Shown here piece after piece: positions 1 through 11,400 of a stretch of 64,000 nucleotides of DNA. How positions within the stretch are numbered: position 1 is the first letter of the stretch; each line of letters opens with the position of its first letter. This DNA is from Serpula lacrymans var. lacrymans S7.9 (lineage: Eukaryota > Basidiomycota > Agaricomycetes > Boletales > Serpulaceae): assembly GCF_000218685.1 (NCBI RefSeq), contig NW_006763298.1:1584869-1648868 (forward strand), given 5' to 3'. The translations under genes and the position numbers were made by a program. The notes beneath the pieces are model-generated. The model was not told where the DNA came from, made no database searches, and saw nothing but the letters and a program-made list of their open reading frames with translations.

Positions 1-1197
1 TTCAACAGTTTCAGCGAGCTCATCACAGCTCTGTCAATGTCACCAGATGCTGCACGGGTGATGACAGGTGAGCAAGGTTTCATACGGTTTTGGGATGCTA
101 ATGTGCACACCAATGGTTGGGACCATACTTTGCGCCTTATGAACCAACGTTCCAAGTTCTTCGCATCAGCTCCTGACGGGCATCGGTTTGTCATAGTACG
201 GCTGCTCGACGTTTTGTTGGTTGATGCGGCAGGTTCACTGGTGAAATCACTGGTCAGCTCACCAACGGACGCTGATGGGCGCGCACTTTTCTCTCCAGAC
301 TCGACTAAAATTGCTTACTGGGGGGAAGATTCGGATCTTCACCTATACAGTTCCTCCACTGGTCGTCGCCTGGATAAACTTGACGGCGATATTGACGACA
401 TCTCTTGCGTCGCTTTTTCGCCTGATAATAAATACATTACCGCTGGTCTCACCGACGGCACTATCGAGGTGTGGGATTTGTCATCCAACAAACGTTTGGT
501 CAAGGTCAAATCTGAGCTCCCCTCTGTCACCTCCATCGTGTTTTCTCTAGACCATACTAAAATTGCATGTGGCTCGGCAAAGGGTGGCTTACGAGTCCTG
601 GATGCCCTTATAGGTCATACAATATCGAAATTTGATGGTCCTGCAGAACAAGTGACGGCTCTGAACTTTTCTCGAGATGGAGAGCTTGTTGCTTTCGGAT
701 CACAGGAAGGATCTATTCAGCTACTGCATCATTCAACAGGTGTCTGCCGTCCACTCGCCTCAAAAGAGAATGCTATGTCGACTGCTATCGATTTCGTTGA
801 ATTTTCGGACGATAATTCAAAGCTGACGTGCAGGAATACAGATGGTGATGTCACAGTCTGGGATAGCGTGGTCGAATTAAATGGAGTGGACGGTGAAGAA
901 AGTGGCCCAGCTGAGAAGGATGAAACTTGCAATATTGAAAGTCTCAGCCCTCCGCTTTCGTATTTGATTTCAAGGACAGAAGATGGCATATTGGGAGATT
1001 CTCTTTTCAGGCCTGGATATGTTTTGCGCAAAGATGGCTGGATTCTCGACGACAAGAAAAAATTGATTTGGCTCCCGCCATCTTTCCGACCGACCGAATC
1101 CAAGTCGACATCGCTTATTGTAGATGGGGACAGGTTAATTGTATTGGGTGTGTCAGGGTTTCCCTTATTTTTGAATCTTGCTGTGCTTCGCTCCTAG
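1..1197 (+). CDS. C-terminal WD40-repeat part of an NLR-type (NACHT-WD40-like) protein, 5' end outside window
   Basis: The frame is open from base 1 (FNSFSELITALS before the first Met at 37) to the TAG at 1195-1197, so this is the 3' part of a larger gene. About six WD40 blades are visible, for example VAFSPDNKYITAGLTDGTIEVWDL near residues 125-150 of the visible Met-initiated frame and a later blade with DGDVTVWDS. The tail WILDDKKKLIWLPPSFRP is the typical end of Agaricomycete NACHT-WD40 proteins, where the propeller acts as the ligand-sensing end of a STAND/NLR molecule. No NACHT domain is inside the window, so the NLR assignment is inference; a stand-alone WD40 protein is the alternative. 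No in-frame stop or frameshift is seen. Confidence 0.75.
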   Translation, partial: FNSFSELITALSMSPDAARVMTGEQGFIRFWDANVHTNGWDHTLRLMNQRSKFFASAPDGHRFVIVRLLDVLLVDAAGSLVKSLVSSPTDADGRALFSPDSTKIAYWGEDSDLHLYSSSTGRRLDKLDGDIDDISCVAFSPDNKYITAGLTDGTIEVWDLSSNKRLVKVKSELPSVTSIVFSLDHTKIACGSAKGGLRVLDALIGHTISKFDGPAEQVTALNFSRDGELVAFGSQEGSIQLLHHSTGVCRPLASKENAMSTAIDFVEFSDDNSKLTCRNTDGDVTVWDSVVELNGVDGEESGPAEKDETCNIESLSPPLSYLISRTEDGILGDSLFRPGYVLRKDGWILDDKKKLIWLPPSFRPTESKSTSLIVDGDRLIVLGVSGFPLFLNLAVLRS

Positions 1198-1447
1198 GAC
1201 TGTGGTAATCTGTAAACCATCATTATAAAATGTATCCAACTGTAAGTTCTTGTTTGAGATGTACGTGTATAGTAATTGTTAGTACTTGTAGAAAACAAAA
1301 TGTGAAACTAAGTTTGTGCTCGAGAAGGAGAAGTTCCTATATTTTGACGAAAGATAACACCCAAGCTGAGAGTGCAAAGCAACACTAATGTTGATGATTT
1401 CGGCTGAAACGTAAATGTAAAACCATGACTCACCTTAGACGTTTCCT

Positions 1448-2389
1448 CTAACGAACACAGTTTTGAGCTTTAGCCACCTTTGTGACCGTCGTAGTCGTGG
1501 TAGTTACTGTTGTTACGTACGACTCTCCACCGCTTGAACTACAGACATCATCCATCCCAACGATAGTGCTCGTGCTGTCGTCATCAATTTCACTACCGGA
1601 CCGAGTGCTCCTCACTTCCGTCTTCAGTTCGTCAGAGGAGAAGCTACGGGTGAAGCACCGAGTAGCCTGCCATAATCTGCTTGCTTCATATGGCTGCTTT
1701 CGTTGTAGCTGGACCTAAGGAAATGAAGAAAATTAACGAGGTGTGATGATCTATTAGTAACCCCCAAGATAAATATCTTTACGGTGCAAAACCCTCTTAC
1801 CTTTGTTCCAGGGACAGAGCTCCCAGTACCACCCAGCGAAACAACAAGTTCCATGTCTGGCCAGGAAATTCTGGATACACTGTTGTGTCAGCTCTCAGGC
1901 TCATACATATTAATACATATTATTTATACGGGTTTCTGGGTTATATTAGAGTGTTCGACTCACATGATGGTCTCATGTAGTGAATTACCGGGCTCAACGC
2001 ACCAACTCACTGGATAGGGGCTTGCAACAAGTGGGGCATTGCAGTCAATGCTCTGAACAGTGAGGTAAAGGCCGGTGGACATGCTTTTGATAGCGTATCC
2101 TGCACCAAACGGTGTGAACTCCCACTACATGATAACCACCGCATGGTCGGATTTAGGACAAATATGGCAGAGGTTCAAAACCTAGGGACAACGTAGGGAA
2201 ACCCACCTTTTGATTGTCTCCATCGTGAGCAGGGAAGCCTAAGAGAAGCGTAGGTCAAACAACGAGACATTTAAGTCTGTGTGAAGATCATTTGAAGGGC
2301 TGACCTATGATTGATCTATAATCACCACCCGACAAGTCCATCGCAGAGCCGCCTATGCAATTAACGAGCTTGTATATTCCAGGCTGCAT
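1448..2389 (-). CDS. Ricin-B-like beta-trefoil lectin-fold protein, five exons
   Basis: Assembled from frame and splice signals: exons (minus) 2389-2305, 2238-2207, 2124-1964, 1879-1801, 1714-1448; total 624 nt, 207 aa. Introns begin GTCAGC, GTGGGT, GTGAGT and GTAAGA; the last has a perfect TACTAAT branch site and TTTCCTTAG acceptor, and all phases match. Exon 1 carries MDLSGGD and exons 1-2-3 join to place GDNQKW (residues 35-40), the Q-x-W repeat motif of ricin-B/CBM13 domains; later GLYLTVQ, APLVASPYPVSW and GSSVPGTKVQL recur in this mushroom lectin family. The trefoil ends near residue 150 and is followed by a unique Ser/Thr-rich tail with a run of six Thr. No signal peptide is seen. Sugar binding is family knowledge; the ligand is unknown and there is no enzymatic or toxin domain. 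Confidence 0.8.
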
Positions 2390-3099
2390 CGTCTAACTAT
2401 TTTACGTGTGCTTGTTTTGATTGATTCAAGGTCTTCACAAGGCAGCTCCTAGCGAAATGGGTAGCTTTCTTTTCAAGGCCCTAAACCACGAGGCTGCGGA
2501 TTGTATACGGCGCAGTGTGATAGTTAACTTGCAGTGATAATTTGAAACTAACCGTTCAGCGTGTTTTTAGGTCGTGGAGAAGGTAAGCCAGTACCAGTAA
2601 TGCACTGTGAACGTGTCCGGGAACCAACAGCGAGTACTACTAGGTCTGGAACTCCAAGTTCGGAATTCGGATCCGAGTGCAGTAGTTATCTTACTAGTAT
2701 GCGGGGACAACTCCATCAAAGATGAATTGCTGCTTTACACCTTCATTCTGTTTATCAAAAGCGAGCAATTATGATGGGACCACCGGAACTGCGAGATATT
2801 TTAACCTGAGACCAGATAGCGAGGGGTGAGTGGAATATCGGGAGAACCTACCTTGTAGTCACTGAAACTTGCAATGCAGAGTTTCAGACATATCGGCCTG
2901 GAAGATATTTTGTGATCGTGACAAGGAAACAAATGGTTCCCTTTCGACTCCGCTTCAGCATCATGAGAGTATAGTAGTCTGTGCATTTTTGCCTGTGTTT
3001 TTAGCCAGTTGTGGTCAGTTCGGAATTCCAAGTCGGACTTGGAGATGAGATCACACCATTGTTCCTGCTAAGTACTTACTACTTAGATCAAAGCTCCAG
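2390..3099. other. Intergenic region between lectin gene and transposon island
   Basis: About 700 bases with no gene I can support. A minus-strand open stretch at 2801-3031 has a possible splice donor but no recognisable domain. The part next to 2389 must hold the lectin promoter. Confidence 0.4.
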
Positions 3100-3106
3100 T
3101 GCTTCA

Positions 3107-3449
3107 TGACAAAACCGGATAAACCCGGTCTCTGCCAAAGCAGCCATTGTTCTCCATGGAGCATAGCCACCACTCCATGGAGTAACCATTGTTCTCCTAG
3201 GAGCACAATTGTACTCCTAGGAGTCATTATACTGTAGCGAGTAGCACCTCCGACTATAAGTAGTAGGGGGTTTAGTATAGGAATACCTCAGTCGTTTCTA
3301 TAGCCTCTCGGGCAGCGGCTGAGGTATGTTACATTACATTTATTAGAGATCACCTTAAACTAACATTTATTGTAGTTTCACTTAGGTAAATAATAAAGTC
3401 GTTTCTATAGCCTCTCGGGCAGCAGCTGAGTTTCACTTAGTTTTATTAG
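3107..3449 (+). repeat. Copia 5' LTR
   Basis: Begins TGACAAAACC and ends CTTAGTTTTATTAG; matches 15290-15606 over its length. It keeps a block with paired TCCTAGGAG palindromes (about 3185-3225) that the 3' copy has lost. About ten single-base differences from the 3' LTR were counted by eye, mostly transitions, so the insertion is not recent. The terminus is not the canonical CA. Confidence 0.85.
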
Positions 3450-3460
3450 GTTATGAGCCC
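3449..3460 (+). other. Copia primer-binding site (half-tRNA type, initiator tRNA-Met anticodon loop)
   Basis: GGTTATGAGCCC directly follows the 5' LTR and is complementary to the GGGCTCATAACC anticodon stem-loop of initiator tRNA-Met. Priming from an internally cleaved initiator tRNA is known for Drosophila copia and Ty5; its use here is inferred from this match. Confidence 0.6.
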
Positions 3461-6400
3461 TGGTGCACAAAAGCTACGCAGGAAATAATTCTTATTTGAA
3501 ATGGCAACCTCAGAACCATGACCACAGCATGCGATACATCTGCATGTCCAGTTCTCACTGGACCCAACAATTTTCAGATATGGAAACTCCGGATCATCTC
3601 AAAGCCATGTCGGGAAAAAGTTCTCCGGGTTGTTACTGGAGAGGAGCTTAAGCCCTCACCAGGAAAACCTACCTCCTCGGAGGATCCTGAGATCACCTGG
3701 ATACTTAAGGATGAGAAGGCACATAGAATTATCCAGGACCACATCTCTGATGCCCTCCTAATGAGGACTGGAGACCTCATCAACTCCAAGGAGTTATTTG
3801 ATAAACTTGTCTCACTCCATCAAACACCCAACATTGCCTCGGCCTTCTATTCATTCCAGCAACTCACCAAATTGTCCTGGGATGGGACATCACCTATCCA
3901 GGACCACATTGCAAAAATCCGGACAATTGATTCACACCTCTCCGGAATGAAACTAGGAGTTGATACCAAACTCATGGCTTTTGCTCTTCTCCAATCTCTC
4001 CCATGCACTCCTGAATGGCAAATATTTCAGTCATCAGTAATCAACACGATTGAAGAAAATAAACTTACCTTTGATGCAGTTGAGATCCGGATCACTGCAG
4101 AAGTTGCACGACAGTCAGGAAAGGCCCCTGGAGGTTCCGAATCAGCACTCAAATCTGAGGAGAAATGGTGTAATTTCCACAAAGCCAAATCACACAACAC
4201 CTCGGAGTGTCAAACACTTCAGTCAGCTGAAAAAGGTCAAAGGAAGAAGGGAAAGGAAAGACACAAGGATAAAGGAAAAGAGAAGGAAAAGGCAAATACA
4301 GTGGAGCAATCATCCGGATCTGACTCTGAGGAGGAACAGAGTCATATTGCATTGGATCATGTACATATTTCCAAGCCCCTTGCTAAACACATTCAAGCTT
4401 ACCTTGTGTCGGAACCCAATAAGACCAAAACAACAATCATCATTGACTCCGGAGCAACATCCCACATGGTCCCTCACCACTCCTGGTTTGAGCCAGGAAC
4501 ATACCATGTTCTGCATCCTCCGAGGACAATCAGTTTTGGGGATGAATCCTCTGTAAATGCCATTGGCATTGGAACAGTAATCCTACAAGCAACTGTTGGC
4601 AAAAAGGACTACAATATTGCACTGTCAAATGTCTTACTTGTGCCAAACTTCACATTAGCACTTGTCTATGTCCACAAATTGTCCAAAACGGGGTTATCAA
4701 CACTTTTTCCAGCAGGGTCAAATGCTTGTGAAGTTCGGAAAAAGGAGGAACTTATCATCACTGCGTTACACAAACAAGGACTTTATCACATCCAAGCAAA
4801 ACCCGAAATCAACCCGGAGTCAGCTTTTGCAGCAGTAGATGTAAATTTATTGCACAGGAGAATGGGACACATTAGAATGGACTGCTTGCAACAAATGGTT
4901 ACAAAAGGACAGCTCCAGGACATAGACACCCTTACCGGAACCCCGGAGTTTTGTGAACCTTGTGCTTTAGGAAAGATGAAGAAATTACCTTTCAAGTCCA
5001 CTGGAGGAAACCGAGCCAAGCGCCCCATACAAATTGTGCACACAGATGTTGGAGGACCAATCAAACCAACTTCCAGGGAGGGTTTTTGGTACTGGATTAT
5101 CATTGTAGATGATTTTTCCAAATTTCCATGGATATATTTCCTAAAACATAAAAGTGAAGCACTGGAACGATACAAGCAATGGAAAGAAGATATCCAGACA
5201 TTCTTCTGGACTCATTTGGGAGAAGAAAACTTCACTCCACTGTACACAGAATTCCTCCGGAGCGATGGGGGAGGAGAATATACTGGCAATGCATTCAAAA
5301 ATCAACTCTGAGGAGATGGTGTCATCCAAGAAACTACAGCTGCAGATACTCCGGAATAAAATGGCATTGCAGAACGCATGAATCAGACATTGGCTACATT
5401 AGCAACCACTATGCTCCATGATTCCAAGCTCCCAAAGTCATTTTGGGTAGATGCCATGCAAACAGCTACATATATCACAGCACGCAGCCCAGCATCAGGA
5501 CTCCATGGAAAGACCCCATACAAAATACTGTTTAAAAGGAGAGTTGATCCAACTTTGTTTCGCCCTTTCGGATGCCAAGCATATGCCTTGATTCCGAAAG
5601 ACAAAAGGCAAGGGAAGTTTTACTCCAAGGGGCGCAAAGCCATAATGATTGGCTACACACATGGAAAGCAAGCCTACAAACTCCTAGACACTGAAAAACG
5701 GACTGTGTTTTCCAGTCGGCATGTCATATTCAATGAATCCGGAAAGGTACAAAAGGACGACACTGCTCCCTGGAACACAGACACTAGCACAGATCAGTGG
5801 GAGGGACTCATTCCAGAGAATGCTCACTATCCAGACCAAAATACATTGGAGGAGGATGATCCTGACCCTCGGATCCGAGATCCAAATGAATTGCAAATGG
5901 AACCATATCAGCATGAAGATGTTCCGAGAGCAGTGGGGCAATACCTCCGTGGAGACGTTCCAAGAGCAGTGGGAGCACCTGATCAGCTAAGACACCCTCC
6001 ACAACAGTCTCTACAACCAAGACCTGAACACTGGCCATCTTCAGAACGGAAAGCCAAAGTAGAGTCACAGTCAGTGGGAGGACAGCCCATCAACGTACAG
6101 CCAGCTGATGTGGAAGAAGTCCGAATACAGCTAGACAGCCTGTCCATTGGATCAGCTTCTGGAAGGCATACAACACCTCCAAGGAGTCATCCAACACCTC
6201 CGAGGAGTGATTCAACACCTTCAGGAGTGAGTGGGGCAACACACACACAAATGCGTCTACTCCCTGGAGTACCTGCACAAGTTCCTAAAAGAGCAGTCAT
6301 GCCTGCTGAAGTCCTAGGAGTATGCAGAAGCAGTCGCCGGACCCGTCCTGCAGACAAAAACCGAGATTATCAAAGGACTCTAGATGAGGAACAGTCTCAA

Positions 6401-6777
6401 AAAGAGCAGCATGACAACTCCATGGAGAAACTTAACACTCCTGAGGTTCATGAAGAAACATCTGATACAGAGGAGACATTCTTTGCTGGAATAGCAAATA
6501 CTGGTCCATCTAACACAGACCTTCCAAGGACACTAAAGGAAGCCTTATCACGTCCGGATAGAGAATTATGGAAGTCTGCCTTGGAGGAGGAACTCCTAAG
6601 TCTCAATACTAATGCAGTATATGACACTGTTCCACTTCCGAAGGGAGTGAAACCCATCACATCAAAACCTGTGTTCCAGATCAAGCTTGATCAAAACGGA
6701 AACATTGAGAGATACAAACTCCGGATTGTTGCATGAGGTTTTACTCAAAGGGAGGGGATTGATTACCAGGAGGTTTT

Positions 6778-7005
6778 TGTTAGAATATACTCTGACATAC
6801 CAATACTCCATAGGATAATACCTCTGGTTTGTAAGCCAGCCCAGTATGCAGCAGCTATTCTGTGTAAGACGTCCGTGGTTGCATGTCATGTTTAAGATCC
6901 TATATTGTATAACCTTGGCCATATAGCTCAATTGGTAGAGCAGCTGGCATGTATCCAGAAGGTTCCAGGTTCAATCCCTGGTCTGGTCAATATCCAATTT
7001 TATCA
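6778..7005 (+). mobile_element. 228-bp TG..CA insertion carrying a tRNA-like sequence (SINE- or solo-LTR/TRIM-like)
   Basis: Interrupts the Copia reverse transcriptase. Taking it out with one copy of the flanking GTTTT (6773-6777 and 7006-7010) restores the reading frame exactly, which fixes the ends. It starts TGTTAGAATA and ends TTTTATCA. Five-base target duplication plus TG..CA ends suggest LTR-type integration; the tRNA-like module at its 3' side suggests a SINE or Pol III promoter. No coding capacity. Confidence 0.75.
6917..6989 (+). tRNA. Degenerate tRNA-like sequence inside the 228-bp insertion (Thr-UGU-like)
   Basis: 73 nt fold as a cloverleaf: acceptor GGCCATA/TCTGGTC with one mismatch and one G-T, perfect D stem GCTC/GAGC with loop AATTGGTA, anticodon stem GCTGG/CCAGA (one mismatch), perfect T arm CCAGG-TTCAATC-CCTGG, discriminator A. 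Box A (TAGCTCAATTGG) and box B (GGTTCAATCCC) are well kept. The anticodon loop CATGTAT has A where the invariant U33 should be; positions 34-36 read TGT. Probably a retroelement-borne tRNA relic or Pol III promoter and not a working tRNA. Confidence 0.6.
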
Positions 7006-7927
7006 GTTTTTGCTCCGGTTGCAAACTTAGAGTCAATCCAAATTATTCTAGCCCTGGCAGCAAAGTACGACCTAGAACTTGATCAAATGGACGTATCCAC
7101 AGCTTATCTCAATGGAAAACTTGAAGAAAAACTGTACATGCTTCCTCCAGGGGGTGTTCCTATCCAACCTGGATACTGCTGGAGATTGAAGAAATCCATC
7201 TACAGATTAAAACAAGCTGGTTGTATATGGAACAAAACTTTTGATTGCAAGCTCCAGGAGCTCGGTTTCACAAGACTAAATGCAGAAACATGTCTCTATG
7301 TATTCCAGGACAACAAACAAATATGCTTTGTTGTTGTCTATGTAGATGACCTCCTCTTAGGAGCTTCATCCTAAAAATTCATGGATATCACAAAAGCCAA
7401 ACTCGGATCCATATTCAAAATGCGGGACCTTGGAGAAGCAAAATACACCCTCGGAATAGAAATCCAACATGATTGTTCAAACAAAACAATATCCCTATTG
7501 CAACGCCAATACATTGACACAGTCCAGGAGCGTACTGGAATGAAGAACTGCAAACCAGTATGGACACCAATGGCCCATGGATCAAAACTCCTCGCAAACA
7601 CTCCAGGGGAAGATATTGTGTAACACAAGATGCATATTGAAGGGTGTTAAGTGTCATACCTCTCAATTGTAGGCTCCCTCATGTATGCCATGCTCGGAAC
7701 CCGCCCAGATATTGCGTACGTTGTTGGAATACTAAGCAGACATAGCTCAGCTCCAAGGAGCCATCACTGGGAAGCTGCAAAATGTGTCCTCCGATATCTG
7801 AAAGCAACCAGGGACATGGAACTACAATATGATGGCACAGATGTCTCCATGGACATGAATTTCTATGGATATTCAGATGCAGATTGGTCTGGAGACCCAG
7901 ACACGTCTCGATCAACATCAGGCTTTG

Positions 7928-8285
7928 TATAACGACTGAGTTGCACTACTGGAAGAAACCAGGCAACTCAACGTCAATCTCTGGCAAGTAGTTGAACAAG
8001 TGTATAAAGACGAAATCAAAAGCTAAGGTATGTACATCGTTGAGTGTCTACTTATATATGTAAGAACTCATGTCAGCCATGAGGCGCTGACTGATAGACA
8101 TGAGGATGTATCGTGTTTAGCTTTGTAAGATGATTCGTAAGTGATCATGTGACTTGGGTCACGTGATGAGATAAGGAGATAAGATAAGGAAAACTACGTG
8201 ATAAGATAAGGAGAGATAAGTGTTTCTACGTCAGAGTTAGAGATGAAAGGTGAAGTATTGGGTGTAAAAGATAAGGATCGTGACA
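7928..8285 (-). repeat. Chromovirus 3' LTR
   Basis: 358 bp, read as identical to 14515-14872. In element orientation it starts TGTCACGATCC and ends CAGTCGTTATA. The polypurine tract lies directly upstream of it in element orientation (about 8286-8298 on the plus strand). Confidence 0.92.
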
Positions 8286-8440
8286 TTACCCCCCTTTTAG
8301 GACTTTCGTCCCGAAAGGTTGGTTCAAGTTTGCCATTTTCCCAGTTAAATATCCTATTTTTATGGGAAATTTCTGTAAGGTTTTCGAACGGTTGATAATG
8401 AAGTAAGAAATTGATTCGGCGTGGAGCGGATGGGAAGTGA

Positions 8441-11400
8441 TCATGGAAGTCTGTCTTTGACTAGTTCTGGCGAATTTTTGATATTTCGCTCAGGTTCCCA
8501 TGTTCGTTCTTCTTTTCCATATCCTTTCCAATGTACCAAATACTCTAACTTGCCACGTTTCAGTCGTGAGTCAAGTATTTGTTCTACTTTGTATTCTCTT
8601 TGTCCGTCAACTTCAGCGGGGGGTGGAGGTTTTGGTTTCTTTTGACCAGGAAAGGTTGGTTCTTTATAGGGATGAAGGATTTTTTCGTTGAATACTGGAT
8701 ATACGTTTTTCCATTTTCCGGGTAGCTTTAATTTGTAAGCGGCTGGTCCGGTTTTCTTTTCGACTACGAATGGTCCGTGTCGTTTATCATCCAGTTTCTT
8801 TGATGGCCGATCAGTTGTTATGTGTTCGGCTTCTACATAAACCTTGTCTCCTGGTTCATATTCAAGACTTTCCTTCTTTGTCTTGTCATATAATCTCTTC
8901 ATGATCTCGGCTGCCTTTGCCAGAGATTTTTCCGCTTCTTCCCTCGTTTCTTTCATTCTCTCTACGAACTCTTCCGCACTCTCACTCTTTACTCCTTTCC
9001 TGATTCCTTCTACTATTTTTGGGTGTTGCCCATTGTTTAAATAAAAAGGACTGAAGCCGGTAGCTGAATGTTCTTTATTGTTGTAGGAGAATTCTGCTAA
9101 TGGTAACCAGTCTGCCCAATCATCTTGTTTATGGTTAACAAAGATTCGGAGATATTGTTCTATCTCTTGATTAATCCTCTCTGTTTGACCATCGGTTTGT
9201 GGGTGATAGGCAGTTGATGGGTTTCCTTTGATACCTAGCATTGTGTAGAGATCCTTCATAAAATTAGAGACAAATTGGACTCCTCGATCTGAGATGATTT
9301 TATCGGGTAATCCATGAAGTTTGAATATATTGTCTCTGAATAGTCTCGCTACTCCTTCTGAGTTCAACTCAGCATGTGTTGGCATAATCCTGATCATTTT
9401 TGAAAAGCGATCAACAACTACCATGATAGTGTTGTAACCCTTTGATTCTGGTAATGGTCCTATGAGATCCGTTGATATGATTTGCCAGGGGCGGCTTGGG
9501 ATCTCATTGGGATGTAACGGTGCGGCCTTTTTTTGATGATCTGTTTTTGTTCTTTGACAGGTTTCGCATCCGGTTACGTATTCTTGGACGTCTTTGTCCA
9601 TATATGGCCACCAGTACCATCAGGTAATCAATTCCTTTGTTTTATACCGGCCTGGGTGGCCAGCTATTGGGGAATCATGATTGTCTCTGATGATCGTTTC
9701 TCTAAGTTTTCGGTCTTTTGGGACATACATGCGACCTTTGAAGTAGATGAGTCCTTCATCGGTCCACCAGCCGTCTTGGCGGTTGTCTATTTTGTCCTTG
9801 ACCTTTTGAACGAGTTCGTCAACGTTTTTCATCCTTTTATAAATCCATCTTGTGATCTCTATGTTTTTGGCATCGTCGACTGCTATCTGTTGCCTTTTTT
9901 CGTGTGATAGAGTCATATTAATAGAGAACAATTCTGGTTTTAATAAGGTAACATTTTCGTTATCATTCTTTCCCTCGTCGTGGTCTGATCGTCTGGATAA
10001 TAGATCGGCTTTGATGTGAGTAGCGCCTGGTTTGTGATGTAATGTGAAATGATAATTGGCCAGTTCGCTAACCCATCTTGCTTGTCGTCTATTAAGCTTC
10101 TGAGGTTGTTTAAAATAGGTTAGGTTCTGATGATCAGTCCAGATCTCGAACTCTTTCGCGGCGTCCATTAGGTAATGGCGCCATTCCTCTAAAGCCGTCA
10201 TGATAGCCAATAGTTCTTTATCATATATCTCGTAGTTTCTTTCAGTTGGATTGAGAGATTTAGATAGATAAGCTATTGGTTTCCAGACTTCATTCTGTTC
10301 TTGCGAGAGTACTGCTCCTAGAGCATAGTCGCTACTATCCGCTTCTACTCGGTATTGACCGTCATTGGTCGGGAGTGCTAATACGGGGGTTGTGCTTATC
10401 CTTCTTTTTATCTCTTCGAAGGCTTCTTTTTGTTCTTTTCCCCATATAAACTCTTCTTTACCGGTGAGTTTAGTAAGCGGTTTCGCTATTGATCCGAATC
10501 CTTCGATAAACCTTCTATAGAAGTTAACGAATCCTAAAAAGGCTTGTACATGTTTCTTCGTTTTGCATTCTGGCCAGTCTAGGATTCCCTTCACCTTAAT
10601 CGGGTCCATGCGGATTTCGTTTTCTGAGATGATTAATCCCAGATACTCTGTCTCTGTTTCTTCGAAATCGCATTTTTCCGGTTTTAGGTATAGATGGTGT
10701 TTTCGTAAGATCTGAAGTACACGTTGCGTCATTGCTCGGTGTTCCTCTATCGTCTTTGTGAAGATCATAATATCGTCCAGATAGATCACTACTTTCCCTT
10801 CGTCAATTAGTTCCTTGAATATATAATTCATCATTGTTTGGAATGTAGCTGGTGAATTTGTTAATCCAAAGAACATTACTAACGGTTCGAACAGGCCGCG
10901 GTTGGTTCTAAATGCAGCCTTGTGTTCGTCTCCTTCCTTGATCCGAATATTATTATATCCCCATCTTATGTCAAGTTTTGTGAAATACTTGGCGCCTCTG
11001 AGCTTGTCTACAAGTTCATTAATCAGAGGTAATGGATATCTGTTCTTGATGGTGATTTCATTTAATTTTCGGTAATCTTGTACAGGTCGGAGTTTGCCGT
11101 CTTTCTTTTTGATGAAGAAGAATGGTGAAGCAATCGGAGATTTACTGGGTCTGATGCGTCCTGAGTCTAGGTTCTCTTTTAGGAATACATCTAACTGTTC
11201 TTGTTCTCCTAGTGCTAATGGATAAACCTTACAGTCTATCGTGTGATCTCCTGGTATCAGTTCGATTGCATGGTCCCATTGTCTTCTTTCAGGGAGGGCG
11301 TCAAATTCTTATTTGTCAAAGATATCTTTGAATTCGTGAAGGTATTTTGGTACAATGCCTTCGAATCCTCCTGTTTTCTGGTCCTTTCCTGCTGCTTCGG

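Larger units (their letters stand above)
3518..7927 (+). pseudogene. Copia gag-pol, first part (Gag, protease, integrase, reverse transcriptase), with stop codons
   Basis: ATG at 3518. Gag-like region to about residue 210, then a zinc-knuckle-like WCNFHKAKSHNTSEC, protease motif IIDSGATSH (about 4440), the HHCC pre-integrase zinc region LLHRRMGHIRMDC...CEPC, integrase core HTDVGG...VDDFSK (5040-5130), reverse transcriptase with LDQMDVSTAYLNG and YVDDLL (about 7337), and the start of RNase H with SDADWSGD. In-frame stops: TGA 5309, TAA 5357, TGA 6734, TAA 7372, TAA 7621, TAA 7648. Each lies where the family has Arg or Gln, as expected from CGA-to-TGA and CAA-to-TAA changes. The frame is cut by the insertion at 6778-7005 and stops at the chromovirus insertion at 7928. 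No functional product is expected. Confidence 0.85.

Noticed and set aside
275..1103. Open frames on both strands overlapping the WD40 frame
   Set aside because: They are alternative-frame shadows of the WD40 coding region, with no domain and unlikely composition.
2801..3031. Minus-strand ORF with a possible 3' splice continuation (VKISRSSGGP...)
   Set aside because: The upstream part does not read as protein and no domain appears; too weak to annotate as a gene.
6917..6989. Calling the tRNA-like sequence a functional host tRNA gene
   Set aside because: It is inside a mobile insertion, has mismatches in two stems and lacks U33, so a relic or Pol III promoter is likelier.
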